A stretch of 64,000 nt of DNA from positions 62,001 to 126,000 of the forward strand of contig CAKPVJ010000003.1 of assembly GCA_934193515.1 (NCBI GenBank). Reading direction: 5' to 3'. Shown here in pieces: positions 24,457-34,674 of the stretch. Numbering within the stretch: position 1 is the first letter of the stretch; each line of letters opens with the position of its first letter. Position numbers and translations under genes: made by a program. The notes below the pieces were generated by a model. The model did not search any database. It saw only the letters and a program-made list of their open reading frames with translations, and was not told where the DNA came from. The stretch comes from an uncultured Megasphaera sp. (lineage in GTDB: Bacteria; Bacillota; Negativicutes; Veillonellales; Megasphaeraceae).

Positions 24457-27400
24457 TTGCAACTTTTGAAAATGGAGCTGCGGGGATTTAAGTCCTTTGC
24501 AGATAAGACAACCCTTACATTTGACAAAGGGATTACAGCGATTGTCGGACCCAATGGCAGCGGGAAAAGTAATATTTCGGATGCCGTCCGCTGGGTCATG
24601 GGCGAACAAAATGTCCGGCAGCTGCGCGGGCAGAAAGCAGAAGATATTATTTTTGCCGGAACAGAAAAACGACAGCCCCAGGGCGCGGCAGAAGTGTCGC
24701 TGTATTTTGATAACAGTGACCATGCGCTGGATTTGGATTTTTCTGAAGTCGCTGTTACGCGCCGGTTGTTCCGCTCCGGCGAAAGTGAATTTTATATCAA
24801 CAAACGGCCATGCCGACTTAAAGATATTCACATGCTTTTTGCTTCTACTGGTATCGGGCAGGATTCGATGGCGGTCATCGGCCAGAATCGGGTAGACCGG
24901 ATTCTCAACAGCAAGCCGGAAGAACGACGCGTTATTTTTGAAGAAGTAGCCGGTATCAGTCGATATAAAGGACGCAAGCAGGATGGACTGCGCAAAATCG
25001 CAGAAACAGAGCGCAATCTGGAACGCATTCAAGATATGATGAGCATGCTGGCAGACCGCATGGGCCCGTTGGCAGAACAAGCACAGAAAGTAAAACAGTT
25101 TCGGGCTTTGGACAGTGAGCGTATTTCCTATGAAGGCACGCTGACATTGCAGGAACTGCGCAACTGTGAACGGCTGCTGTCCAAGGCGGAAAATTATCGT
25201 TTGGCTGCCTTGGCAGAACAAACTGCCGCAGAAAAAGAACTGGCCGCCATCGAGTCGCAGCGGCAGGAACTGCTGCAGACGATGGAAACAGAAGGCGAAA
25301 GGCTGCGAAACTTGGATGCGCAGGCTCTCAACGCGCACAATGAATTGGACAGCATGAAGAGCCGTCATGATGCCTTTATGCAGCGGCAGGCCACGTTGAA
25401 GGAAAATGAAAAAGAACTGGCTGAAGAGAAACAGGTCCTGCAGCAAAAGGCTGTACAGCTAAAAGAGCAGGAAGTCAGTCTGGCAGAACAGCAGCAGCAA
25501 AAGAAAACAGAGCTGGCCGCTGCAGAAAAAGGACTGGCGCTGACCGAAGCGTTGGCGGGTAAGGCAGAACAGCAGGCCGAAAAAGCCGCGGCTGATTTGG
25601 AAGAAGTAACGGCAGCCAATACAGCCCGGCAGCAGCAGGTGTTTGTTCTGCAGCGGGACGCGGAAGAACTGCGCCGCCGTTTGCAGGAAAACAACGCGCG
25701 GTATGAAGAAGTAAAACAGACGCTGCAGCAGCAGCGGGATGCCTGGAAACAGTCGCTGGCACGTTGGCAGGATGAAGAAACCAAATGCCAGGCCATGAAA
25801 AAAGAAGCGCAGGTATATGAAGCGGAAGCGGCTGCACAGCGGGAAACACTGAAAAAATGTGAAACTATGATGCGTGAAGCGGAGACGGCATACCGGCGTT
25901 TGCGGGGAACTGTCGATTCATTGACACAGCGTATTCGCGTATTGGAAAGCATGGAGCAGGAACATGAAGGCGTTGGCCGTCCTGTAAAAACGGTGCTGGA
26001 CGCGCAGGCACCTTGGCGTTCTGGTATTTGCGGCGTCGTCGGTGAAGTATGCCAGATTCCTATACCGTATGCCACGGCACTGGATGTGGCCTTAGGCGCG
26101 GCGGCTCGTTATGTCATTACGCAAACGGAAAAAACGGCAAAGGCCGCTATTTCGTATCTCAAAGAACGGCATGCCGGCAGGACGACTTTTCTGCCGCTGG
26201 ATACCATCAAAGAACGGACTCGGACGAACGATGAAGAACGCGCGTCCAAGGAAGCGGGCATCTTGGGATTTGCCAATGAACTCATCACGTATGATGCGGC
26301 ATATCAGCCTGTGTTTATGTCCCTGTTGGGGAAAACATTGATTGCGGAAACGATGGAAGTTGGTTCGGCCGTGGCACGAAAATACCGCCATCGGCTGCGC
26401 ATCGTCTGCCTGGACGGCACCCAATTTAATGCCGGCGGTTCGCTGACCGGCGGCAGCATGAAAGCCAAAGAAAGCTCGTTGATTAGTCGGCGTGTACTGC
26501 TGCAGGAATTAAAAGAAAAAGCAGCGGCCCAGCAAGCACAGATGGAAGAAGCCGTGCGTGTGGGAACTGCGAAACGACAGGAAGTCGAAGCGGCACGCGC
26601 CGCCATGGAAGCTGCAGAAGAAAAGCAGCAGCATAGTACGGTAGAGCTGCAAAAAGGAACATGGCAAATGACGACGGCGCAAAAAGAAGCACAGCAGCAG
26701 GAAGCGGCTTGGCATACGGCAGACAAACAGTGTGAATCACTGCTGCAGGTACGGGCCGATATGCAGGCAGAACTGCTGCAAAAGGAACAGGCGTTGGCAG
26801 AGGTAAAAGCCAGCCCGACAGCCGATACGAATGCCTTGGAAGAAGCGCGCCGCAAGGCCTTGAAAGAAGCCGAATCGTGCCGCAGCATGCTGACAGACGG
26901 GCAGATTCATACGGCAACCCTGCGCGAACAGGTACGCCATATAGCAGAACAGCGCGTACAGCACAAACAAAATCAGGCCCAGCATGAGGCCGATTGCGAC
27001 CGATTGGCACAGCGGGAAGCGGACCTGCAGAAGCGGCAGGATGAAACAAAAACCATGCTGCTTGATTTGGCGGCTAAAATTACGGCCAAAGAAGCGGAAA
27101 CGCAGACGCACGATACGGCCAAAGAAGCCTTTTATAAAGCCAGAGAAGAAAATTTTAAACGCAATCAGAAACTGGAAGCAGCCGGAAAAGCCCAGCGAGA
27201 AACACTGCAGCAGTGCGGCAGCCGCGTGCACAGTGCTGACGTGCAGCTGGAAAAATATCATGGGGAAATCCGGCACAATGAAGAACTGCTGGCCATGCAG
27301 GGATTGACGCGACAAGAAGCCATGGACAGGCGGCGGGACGGTTCGCTGAAAGAGCTGCATGAAAAAGTGAAGACGCTGAAGCAGCAGATAGCCGGCTTGG

Positions 27401-28011
27401 GGCAAATCAATCCCAACGCTGAAGAAGACTATGAGGCAGCTGTCAAACAGCAGCAATTTTATGACAGCCAATGTGACGATTTGCGGGAATCTCGTACTAA
27501 ACTGGAAGCCATTGTCGCTGAAATCGATGATGCCATGGCCAAACAGTTTCGCCAGGCCTTTCAGGAAATCGGCAAACAGTTCCAGCAGATTTTCAGCAGG
27601 CTCTTTGGCGGCGGCACGGCACATGTCGTACTCACCGATACCAAAGATGTCTTGACGGCAGGTGTTGATATCTTTATCCAGCCTCCTGGGAAAAAACAGC
27701 AGCAGCTGACGTTATTGTCAGGGGGAGAACGCGCCCTGACGGTTATTGCGTTGCTGCTGGCGTTTTTGGCGTATCATCCGGCTCCGTTTTGTCTGGTCGA
27801 TGAAGTCGATGCGGCGTTAGACGAAGCCAACGTAGAACGAATGGCGCGCTATTTAAAAAATTACAGCGGCAATACGCAGTTTATTGTCATTACCCACCGC
27901 CGCAAGACGATGGAAGCAGCCAATACGCTGCAGGGCGTGACGATGGAAGAACGGGGTGTATCCCGGCTGCTGACTGTAAAAGTAGATGAATTATTAGAGA
28001 AAGGAACTTAA
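24457..28011 (+). CDS. smc: Chromosome segregation/condensation ATPase SMC
   Basis: 1184 residues, the usual bacterial SMC length. The start is TTG at 24457 after AAAGAGG, giving MQLLKMELRGFKSFADKTTL. The N-terminal head has Walker A GPNGSGKSNI. Long Gln/Glu/Ala-rich coiled coils (about 165-500 and 670-1000) flank the hinge (about 510-660, with GGSLTGGSM at its end). The C-terminal head has the signature LSGGERAL (about 1087) and Walker B CLVDEVDAALDEAN. With ScpA and ScpB it organises and segregates the chromosome. ftsY follows after two bases, a classic Firmicute pair. Confidence 0.97.
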   Translation: MQLLKMELRGFKSFADKTTLTFDKGITAIVGPNGSGKSNISDAVRWVMGEQNVRQLRGQKAEDIIFAGTEKRQPQGAAEVSLYFDNSDHALDLDFSEVAVTRRLFRSGESEFYINKRPCRLKDIHMLFASTGIGQDSMAVIGQNRVDRILNSKPEERRVIFEEVAGISRYKGRKQDGLRKIAETERNLERIQDMMSMLADRMGPLAEQAQKVKQFRALDSERISYEGTLTLQELRNCERLLSKAENYRLAALAEQTAAEKELAAIESQRQELLQTMETEGERLRNLDAQALNAHNELDSMKSRHDAFMQRQATLKENEKELAEEKQVLQQKAVQLKEQEVSLAEQQQQKKTELAAAEKGLALTEALAGKAEQQAEKAAADLEEVTAANTARQQQVFVLQRDAEELRRRLQENNARYEEVKQTLQQQRDAWKQSLARWQDEETKCQAMKKEAQVYEAEAAAQRETLKKCETMMREAETAYRRLRGTVDSLTQRIRVLESMEQEHEGVGRPVKTVLDAQAPWRSGICGVVGEVCQIPIPYATALDVALGAAARYVITQTEKTAKAAISYLKERHAGRTTFLPLDTIKERTRTNDEERASKEAGILGFANELITYDAAYQPVFMSLLGKTLIAETMEVGSAVARKYRHRLRIVCLDGTQFNAGGSLTGGSMKAKESSLISRRVLLQELKEKAAAQQAQMEEAVRVGTAKRQEVEAARAAMEAAEEKQQHSTVELQKGTWQMTTAQKEAQQQEAAWHTADKQCESLLQVRADMQAELLQKEQALAEVKASPTADTNALEEARRKALKEAESCRSMLTDGQIHTATLREQVRHIAEQRVQHKQNQAQHEADCDRLAQREADLQKRQDETKTMLLDLAAKITAKEAETQTHDTAKEAFYKAREENFKRNQKLEAAGKAQRETLQQCGSRVHSADVQLEKYHGEIRHNEELLAMQGLTRQEAMDRRRDGSLKELHEKVKTLKQQIAGLGQINPNAEEDYEAAVKQQQFYDSQCDDLRESRTKLEAIVAEIDDAMAKQFRQAFQEIGKQFQQIFSRLFGGGTAHVVLTDTKDVLTAGVDIFIQPPGKKQQQLTLLSGGERALTVIALLLAFLAYHPAPFCLVDEVDAALDEANVERMARYLKNYSGNTQFIVITHRRKTMEAANTLQGVTMEERGVSRLLTVKVDELLEKGT

Positions 28012-28013
28012 CC

Positions 28014-28958
28014 ATGGGATTTTTTTCAAGATTACGCAAAGGTCTGGAAAAGACTAAAAATTCACTGATTCAAAATATTGAAACCGTCGTTCGCGGCTAT
28101 GCTAAGATCGACGAAGAAATGTATGAAGATTTGGAAGCGATTATGCTGACTGGGGATATCGGTATTGAAACGACGGATTACCTTCTCGGCAAAATTCGCG
28201 AAGGCGTCAAATCCAAAGAAATTGAAGACGGCAATGATGTCGTTCCTTATTTGGAAAAATGTATCGTTGCCTTATTGGAAGAAAATAATGAACCCGTGCT
28301 GGACCGGACCGGTTCTACAGAAGTTATCTTTATTGTCGGCGTCAACGGCGTCGGCAAAACGACGACGATTGGCAAACTGGCTAAATATTATACCCAGCAG
28401 GGCAAATCCGTCATGTTGGCTGCCGGCGATACTTTCCGCGCCGCTGCTTCTGAACAGCTGACGATTTGGGCACAGCGCACCGGTGTACCGATTGTCAAGC
28501 ATCAGGAAGGTGCCGACGCGGCAGCTGTTGTCTTTGATGCGACGGCATCAGCTAAAGCGCGCGGCATCGATATTCTTCTTGTTGATACGGCAGGACGGCT
28601 GCAGACCAAATCCAACTTGATGGAAGAACTGCGCAAGATGGCCCGCGTTGCCGGCCGCAACATTGAAGGTGCACCGCATGAAACACTGCTGGTATTGGAT
28701 GCGACGACAGGACAAAACGCCGTCAGCCAGGCCAAACTGTTTGGCGATGTCGTACCTCTTACGGGTGTCGTATTGACTAAACTGGACGGCACGGCCAAAG
28801 GCGGCATCATTTTATCTGTCAAACGAGAATTAGGCGTGCCCGTACGCTGGGTAGGCGTAGGGGAAGGCGTTGACGATTTGCGCCCCTTTGATGCTGCTCA
28901 ATTTGCAGATGCCCTGTTTGATAAAAACGTAGAACAGCGGGAACAGGAAGACGATTAG
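28014..28958 (+). CDS. ftsY: Signal recognition particle receptor FtsY
   Basis: 314 residues, a short FtsY lacking the long acidic N-terminal domain of enterobacteria. An N-domain of helices is followed by the GTPase G-domain: G1 GVNGVGKTTTIGKLA starting at residue 109, DTFRAAASEQL, DTAGRLQTKSNLM, and TKLDGTAKGG. It receives ribosome-SRP complexes at the membrane. The ATG follows the smc stop by two bases with AAAGGAA as ribosome site inside smc. Confidence 0.97.
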   Translation: MGFFSRLRKGLEKTKNSLIQNIETVVRGYAKIDEEMYEDLEAIMLTGDIGIETTDYLLGKIREGVKSKEIEDGNDVVPYLEKCIVALLEENNEPVLDRTGSTEVIFIVGVNGVGKTTTIGKLAKYYTQQGKSVMLAAGDTFRAAASEQLTIWAQRTGVPIVKHQEGADAAAVVFDATASAKARGIDILLVDTAGRLQTKSNLMEELRKMARVAGRNIEGAPHETLLVLDATTGQNAVSQAKLFGDVVPLTGVVLTKLDGTAKGGIILSVKRELGVPVRWVGVGEGVDDLRPFDAAQFADALFDKNVEQREQEDD

Positions 28959-28972
28959 GAGGGAATACAGCG

Positions 28973-29434
28973 ATGTATGTAGGAAATATTAAGCAATGGC
29001 AAAACGAAGCAGCATATCTGCCGCCTAAACTGGTGCCGTGGATTCAAAAACTGGCATCGTTAGACGTACAAACTCTGGCGCCGGGACGGCATGAGCTGGG
29101 AAACGGCAATTATATGAACGTGGATGTTACCCAAACAGCTCCGGCAGCCCAGCGTACGATGGAAGCCCATCGGGCATATATTGACATCCAAATGGTCATT
29201 GAAGGCAGTGAAATCATAGGGTATCAGCCGATTATGAATGCCGGTGAAGTAGTAGAAGACCGAAGCGCTGCCGATGCGTGGTTTTACAATCCATCGCTGG
29301 CAGCGGATACGCAGATTCATATGGGAGAAGGTACCTTTGCGGTATTTGCACCGGCAGACGGACACCGCTGCTTATGTGCGCCCGACGGCATCGGCCGCCC
29401 TATACGGAAAGTAATCATGAAAATTAAAATATAA
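28973..29434 (+). CDS. YhcH/YjgK/YiaL (DUF386) family cupin-like protein
   Basis: 153 residues. The block MEAHRAYIDIQMVIEGSEIIGY is diagnostic of the family, and FAVFAPADGHRCLCAPDG provides further metal-ligand candidates. Members such as NanQ/EbgC act on sugar anomers, notably N-acetylneuraminate. It follows ftsY by 14 bases with GGAGGGAAT before the ATG, so it may be cotranscribed although the function is unrelated. The substrate is unknown here; no sugar genes are nearby. Confidence 0.85.
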   Translation: MYVGNIKQWQNEAAYLPPKLVPWIQKLASLDVQTLAPGRHELGNGNYMNVDVTQTAPAAQRTMEAHRAYIDIQMVIEGSEIIGYQPIMNAGEVVEDRSAADAWFYNPSLAADTQIHMGEGTFAVFAPADGHRCLCAPDGIGRPIRKVIMKIKI

Positions 29435-29438
29435 CCCC

Positions 29439-29472
29439 AAAACAGCAGGATACGAGAGTATATTCCTGTTTT
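29439..29472 (+). terminator. Weak terminator-like hairpin after yhcH
   Basis: AAAACAG (29439-29445) and CTGTTTT (29466-29472) form a 7-bp stem. The T-run is mostly inside the stem, so support is weak. Confidence 0.35.
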
Positions 29473-29511
29473 CAGCGGCAAAGAAATATAAGATAACTCA
29501 GGGAATCTTTA

Positions 29512-29540
29512 TTGACTTTTCATAGGCAGTATATTAAACT
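29512..29540 (+). promoter_or_regulatory. Promoter of the TetR-RND operon
   Basis: TTGACT (29512-29517), a 17-base spacer and TAAACT (29535-29540), 75 bases before the regulator ATG. The regulator is likely to act here, but I see no clear operator palindrome. Confidence 0.65.
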
Positions 29541-29615
29541 ATATCTTGGTACTGAGTTTTCGTTTTGAGTTTCTTTACTACGCAATGTATCAATTTTGAT
29601 TTAGGATGTGTTGAG

Positions 29616-30212
29616 ATGGCAAAAGATATTCGAGAGAAAATTATTAAGGAAGCCCTGCGTGAAATCAATTGCCGCGGTTCGGACTTCCATATGGATGATT
29701 TAGCTCGAAATCTCCGCATCAGCAAGCGGACGCTGTATGAACATTTTGCGTCCAAGCAGGCTATTATCGAAGAATCTCTTCTTTCTATGATGGGAAAAAT
29801 TCAGGAAGAACACCGCAAACTGCTGGCTGATCCGGATATGACAACAGAAGAAAAAATTATTAGTTTTTTTAAAGTAAAATCTAACAACATTACGGTATTA
29901 TCGGTGCGGAAAACGACAGACCTGCTGAAAAAAATGCCGGATGTATGTGAAAAATTGGAAATTGCGCGAAAAGCGGATTGGGATATTTTAGGCCAACTGC
30001 TGGATACAGCACAGCAGGAAGATGATTTTAAGCCGTTTGATAAGTTTTTATTGATTCATATGCTGCACAGTGCAGCCGATGATGTCATTGACTACTTTGA
30101 TAAAGTAAAACATGATTACTCTTTTCCAGAATACATGGAACGATGTATTTGCGTCATTCTATATGGAATCAAAACAGATAGGGGGCAATTAACGAATGAT
30201 AAAAAAGCATAA
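29616..30212 (+). CDS. TetR-family transcriptional regulator of the RND pump
   Basis: 198 residues from the ATG at 29616, chosen over the upstream in-frame ATG at 29565 because the TetR domain starts here (MAKDIREKIIKEALREIN). The helix-turn-helix is FHMDDLARNLRISKRTLYEHFASKQAIIEE. The ligand domain is unremarkable. Its 3' end overlaps the membrane-fusion gene by 17 bases, so it is cotranscribed and probably autoregulates the pump in the AcrR manner. The inducer is unknown. Confidence 0.92.
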   Translation: MAKDIREKIIKEALREINCRGSDFHMDDLARNLRISKRTLYEHFASKQAIIEESLLSMMGKIQEEHRKLLADPDMTTEEKIISFFKVKSNNITVLSVRKTTDLLKKMPDVCEKLEIARKADWDILGQLLDTAQQEDDFKPFDKFLLIHMLHSAADDVIDYFDKVKHDYSFPEYMERCICVILYGIKTDRGQLTNDKKA

Positions 30213-31362
30213 GTTTCTTACCATGGGCGTCACCATATTGACTGTCGCAGCATTGCTGGCCGGTTGTGGTGCACAAAAGGGAGCACAAAAAGGTGCTGTT
30301 TCTGTTAATACGTATAAAGTAGAAGCAGAAGATACGCCGGTCAAGGCGGAATACAGCGGCACTGTCACGGCAACGGATAAAGTACCGGTACGTGCCAAAA
30401 TTTCCGGCCGCGTTGTGGAAAAATACGTACAAGGCGGTCAGAGCGTGACAGCAGGACAGCCATTGTTCCGTATAGACAGCCGCAGCTATGATGCGGCACT
30501 GCAGGAAGCCAAGGCTACACAGGCCCAGGCAGCTGCCAACCTTGCCAATGAACAGCTGAATTTACAGCGGTATCAGGCATTGGCCGATCAGGATGCGGTT
30601 TCCGTACAGACCGTAACGAATCAGGAAGCTGCTACACAGCAGCAGCAGGCTGTCTTGGAAGCACGGGCGGCACAGGTTCAGGCGGCACAGGACAATGTTG
30701 ATGACACGATTGTGTATGCGCCGTTCGACGGCAAATTGAACGTAGATGATGTACCGGTCGGCACCTATGCGACGGCTGGTTCTACAGCATTAGTTACGAT
30801 TTCTTCAACCAATCCGGTATTTGTTGAATTCTCCGTCAGTGAAGCAGAATATCTGCAGATGACGAAAAAAGCACCGGACGCACCGGGAAGCTGGGGCGAC
30901 CATTTACAGCTCCGTTTGAGTGACGGCACGATGTATGCCTATGAAGGCCATGTAACCCAGGTCAACCACGGCATGGACGGCAACTCCGGCTCTATTATTG
31001 TCAAAGCCGTATTTGACAATCCGGAAAACCTCTTGATTCCGGGCTTGTACGGCACAGTCGTTTCCGACACGCAGGTACAGCAGAAAGCCTTGCTTGTACC
31101 GCAGCGCGCCGTACAGCAGACGTTAGGTAAATATTTCATTTCCGTTATTGATGAAAGCGGCCAGGCGCAAAACAAAGAAGTTACGCCGGGACAGAAAGTC
31201 GGGAAGTTCTGGATTATCAACAGCGGCTTGAATGACGGCGACTTGATTATTGTCGATGGCTATCAAAAAGCCAATGGCGCAACCTTGGATCAGCATCTGC
31301 TTTCTAAAGATGACGTAGAAAACGATACCACGAGCAGTGACGCTGCAAGCCAGTCTAAATAG
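30196..31362 (+). CDS. RND efflux membrane fusion lipoprotein (AcrA/MexA-like)
   Basis: 388 residues. A lipoprotein signal ends in LLAGC (C24). The lipoyl-like half-motifs flank a helical hairpin: VPVRAKISGRVVEKYVQGGQSVTAGQPLF then, after the coiled coil rich in Ala/Gln (about 100-165), TIVYAPFDGKLNVDDVPVGTYA. Beta-barrel and membrane-proximal domains follow. It links the RND pump to an outer-membrane channel. The ATG lies within the end of the TetR gene behind GGGGG; the pump gene follows after 14 bases. Confidence 0.93.
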   Translation: MIKKHKFLTMGVTILTVAALLAGCGAQKGAQKGAVSVNTYKVEAEDTPVKAEYSGTVTATDKVPVRAKISGRVVEKYVQGGQSVTAGQPLFRIDSRSYDAALQEAKATQAQAAANLANEQLNLQRYQALADQDAVSVQTVTNQEAATQQQQAVLEARAAQVQAAQDNVDDTIVYAPFDGKLNVDDVPVGTYATAGSTALVTISSTNPVFVEFSVSEAEYLQMTKKAPDAPGSWGDHLQLRLSDGTMYAYEGHVTQVNHGMDGNSGSIIVKAVFDNPENLLIPGLYGTVVSDTQVQQKALLVPQRAVQQTLGKYFISVIDESGQAQNKEVTPGQKVGKFWIINSGLNDGDLIIVDGYQKANGATLDQHLLSKDDVENDTTSSDAASQSK

Positions 31363-31376
31363 GGGGCGAGAAGACA

Positions 31377-34300
31377 GTGATATCTAAATTTTTTATTGAC
31401 AGGCCGATTTTTGCTATCGTTATATCCCTGATTATTTCTATTTTGGGTGTACTTTCGATAGTCACGCTTCCTGTCGCTAAATATCCAAACGTTACGCCGC
31501 CGCAGATTAGCGTATCTGCTACGTATGTAGGGGCCAACGCAGAAGTTATCGGCGATACCGTTGCCAGTGTCATTGAACGGCAGCTGATCGGCGTCGATGA
31601 TTTGGTAAACATGGAAAGTTCCAGTAACGACTCGGGCCGATATTCTCTGACCGTACAGTATGAAACGGGTTCTGATGATGATATGGATATGGTCAATACG
31701 CAGAACCGTATCAGCCAGGTACAGTCTACGCTGCCGCAGGAAGTTACCCAGACAGGCGTTACGGTACAGAAATCTTCCAGCGGTACAGCTATGGTATTCT
31801 CGCTGTACTCTCCGAATGGTTCGTATGATGAAACATTTATGAAGAACTATGCGACACAGTATTTCATGGATGAATTAAAAGGCGTATCCGGCATCGGCGA
31901 TGTACAGGAATTTGGTTCTGACTATGCCATGCGTATTTGGATGGATCCATTAAAAATGAGTGTCCTGAAAGTAACGCCGACGGATATTATTTCTGCCATT
32001 CAGACACAGAATACACAGGCTGCTGTTGGTACTGTCGGTTCACAGCCGACGCCGTCGGACCAGACGTATCAATATACGATGCGTGCTGACGGCCGTTTGT
32101 CTACAGCTGATGAATTTAAAAAAGTTATTATTCGCACGAATGCTGATGGGACGATGGTTCGTGTCGGCGATGTAGCCAGGGTTGAATTGGGTTCCAAGGA
32201 TTATACTGTTCATGGCTATTTTGGCGGCCAGCCGAGTGCTACTTTTATGATTAGCTTGACTTCGGATGCCAATGCAATGCAGACCGTAAGCAATGCTACC
32301 AAAGTATTGGCTAAGGCAAAAGAATCCTTCCCGTCTGATTTGGATTATAAAATCGTATACGACAGCACGAAATTCGTAAAAGCATCTATCGAAGAAGTTA
32401 TTATTACATTCGTCGAAGCCCTGCTTTTAGTTGCAGCGATTGTATACTTATTCTTACAAAGCGGTCGTTCTACGTTAATTCCGCTGTTGGCTGTACCAGT
32501 ATCTCTGTTGGGTACATTTGCCTGCTTCAAAGTGCTCGATTTCTCCATTAACACGTTGACATTGTTTGCCATGGTATTGGCTATCGGCCTGCTGGTCGAT
32601 GATGCCATCGTTGTTATCGAAGCGGTTGAATATGAAATCAAGTACAACAGCAGGTCGCCGCGCGAGGCTACCATTATTGCGATGCAGAATGTACAAGGCC
32701 CGGTTATCGGCGTTGCCTGCGTACTGGCATCCGTATTCGTACCGGTCGGCTTCCTCAGCGGCATGAGCGGCGTACTGTATCGGCAGTTTGCGTTGACGAT
32801 TGCCGTATCTGTCGCCATTTCCGCGTTTGTAGCCTTGACGTTGACACCGGCTATGTGCGCATCCATTTTGCGTGTGCATAAGCCGACGGAAAATGCCCAT
32901 GGCCTGTTCAAATTTTTCCAGTGGTTTAATGCGACCTTTGACCGCATCGTCAACTGGTACGGCATTCGCTTAGCCTATTTGAACCAGCGCATCAAATGGT
33001 GCGTCGTGTTCCTGATTATTATTTCCGGTATTTCCGGTTTCTTGTTTACCATTATTCCGACTGGTTTCGTACCATCTGAAGATAATGGCTTCCTCATGGT
33101 CAATACGACACTGCCGGAAGGCACGTCGCAGACAGAAACACAAAAAATTGCCAACAACTTGGGCAAATGGCTTGAATCACAGCCAGGCGTCAAAATGTCT
33201 ATGAACGTCGTCGGCTTTAGTATGCTTGCCGGCGGCGCCAAATCCAACGGTGCCGTATCCTTCGTTTCTATGAACGACTGGGACGAACGTAAAACAAAAG
33301 ACTTATCGGTTGATACGTTGGTTGGCAAAACGATGATGCACGGCATGCAAATACCGCAGGCTACGGTTGTAGCTATCAACCCGCCGCCAATCGACGGGAT
33401 GGGCGTATCCTCCGGCTTTACCATGCAGATTGAAGACCGCGGCGGTCACACGACAGCCCAGTTAAATGACACGGTACAGAAGTTCCTGGCAGCCGCTCGG
33501 AAACGTCCGGAAATCGGCAACATTTATACAGCCTTTTCCAACGATACGCCAGGGTATAAACTGGATATTGACCGCGATAAAGTAGCTCGTGAAGGCGTTT
33601 CTCTGAGTTCCGTATATTCTACGCTGCAGGCTTTCTATGGTTCCTATCAGATTAATGATTTCACCATTTTTGGCCGTAACTTTAAAGTTGTCATCCAAGC
33701 TTCGCCGGAATACCGCCAGAAGATTGAAGACAACAACAACTTGTATGTACGCAACTCCAAGAATGAATTGGTATCTATTGCCAACTTTGTTCGACCCAAA
33801 TCCGTCGGTTCTGCTTCTATTATCAACCGCTTTAACGATTACCCGGCTATCAAAGTCATGGGGGCGCCTGCCAGCGGCGTCAGCTCCGGCGATACGCTGA
33901 AAGCATTGGAAGAAGTAGCAAAAGAAACGTTGGGTGAAGGCTATCAGTATGAATGGTCCGGCATGAGCCGTGAAGAAGTCAAGGCCGGCAACCAAACGAT
34001 TTATGTCTTTGCCTTAGCACTGCTCTTTGTATTCTTGGTATTGGCAGCCTTGTACGAAAGCTGGAAAGTACCATTTGCTGTACTCTTTAGTGTACCGACA
34101 GGCTTGTTTGGCGCGACACTCTTTACGTATATTTTCAACCAGACCAACAATATTTACTTCCAGATTGGTATTTTGGCTGTCATCGGCTTGGCCGCCAAGA
34201 ATGCTATCTTGATTATTGAATACGCTAAAGTTCGTGTAGATGAACGCGGCATGGATCCCGTATCGGCAGCTATCGAAGCCGCAAAAATCCGTCTGCGTCC

Positions 34301-34538
34301 TATCATCATGACGTCCCTGGCATTTGTCGTCGGGTCTATCCCGCTGGCAACAGCTACCGGTGCAGGCGCAGCGTCCCGTGTTACCATGGGCATCGCCGTC
34401 GTCTTCGGTACATCCATGGCGACTATCTTAGGGGTATTCATCATTCCGATGCTCTTTATTTTAGTAGAAAAACTGGGGCATCGCGGAAGCTATACGAAAC
34501 AAAAACCTCAAAACATAGGCAGAATGAGTGACATATAA
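31377..34538 (+). CDS. RND-family efflux transporter, HAE1 type (AcrB/MexB-like)
   Basis: 1053 residues from a GTG start with GGGGGCGAG upstream. FFIDRPIFAIVISLIISILG is the family N-terminus. Twelve membrane helices and two large periplasmic loops are present; VLAIGLLVDDAIVVIEAVE in helix 4 carries the paired proton-relay Asp residues. GTSQTETQKIANNL and YEWSGMSREE are further family blocks. It exports drugs or amphiphiles from the periplasm. No TolC-like outer-membrane factor is in the operon, so the pump must recruit one encoded elsewhere. Confidence 0.95.
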   Translation: MISKFFIDRPIFAIVISLIISILGVLSIVTLPVAKYPNVTPPQISVSATYVGANAEVIGDTVASVIERQLIGVDDLVNMESSSNDSGRYSLTVQYETGSDDDMDMVNTQNRISQVQSTLPQEVTQTGVTVQKSSSGTAMVFSLYSPNGSYDETFMKNYATQYFMDELKGVSGIGDVQEFGSDYAMRIWMDPLKMSVLKVTPTDIISAIQTQNTQAAVGTVGSQPTPSDQTYQYTMRADGRLSTADEFKKVIIRTNADGTMVRVGDVARVELGSKDYTVHGYFGGQPSATFMISLTSDANAMQTVSNATKVLAKAKESFPSDLDYKIVYDSTKFVKASIEEVIITFVEALLLVAAIVYLFLQSGRSTLIPLLAVPVSLLGTFACFKVLDFSINTLTLFAMVLAIGLLVDDAIVVIEAVEYEIKYNSRSPREATIIAMQNVQGPVIGVACVLASVFVPVGFLSGMSGVLYRQFALTIAVSVAISAFVALTLTPAMCASILRVHKPTENAHGLFKFFQWFNATFDRIVNWYGIRLAYLNQRIKWCVVFLIIISGISGFLFTIIPTGFVPSEDNGFLMVNTTLPEGTSQTETQKIANNLGKWLESQPGVKMSMNVVGFSMLAGGAKSNGAVSFVSMNDWDERKTKDLSVDTLVGKTMMHGMQIPQATVVAINPPPIDGMGVSSGFTMQIEDRGGHTTAQLNDTVQKFLAAARKRPEIGNIYTAFSNDTPGYKLDIDRDKVAREGVSLSSVYSTLQAFYGSYQINDFTIFGRNFKVVIQASPEYRQKIEDNNNLYVRNSKNELVSIANFVRPKSVGSASIINRFNDYPAIKVMGAPASGVSSGDTLKALEEVAKETLGEGYQYEWSGMSREEVKAGNQTIYVFALALLFVFLVLAALYESWKVPFAVLFSVPTGLFGATLFTYIFNQTNNIYFQIGILAVIGLAAKNAILIIEYAKVRVDERGMDPVSAAIEAAKIRLRPIIMTSLAFVVGSIPLATATGAGAASRVTMGIAVVFGTSMATILGVFIIPMLFILVEKLGHRGSYTKQKPQNIGRMSDI

Positions 34539-34576
34539 AAAACTGTCATCTGTTCTTGACCTAGTTAAAAACCAGC

Positions 34577-34624
34577 AAAGTGCTGTTTTGCATGCGTTGT
34601 GTACGCTGCAGGACAGCACTTTTT
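34577..34624 (+). terminator. Terminator of the RND operon
   Basis: Perfect 10-bp arms AAAGTGCTGT (34577-34586) and ACAGCACTTT (34613-34622), followed by more Ts, with a 26-base loop. Confidence 0.78.
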
Positions 34625-34674
34625 GGTTCTTTGATAAACAAAGGGAGCGTAAAATAGTTTGTACAAGAGGTGTA

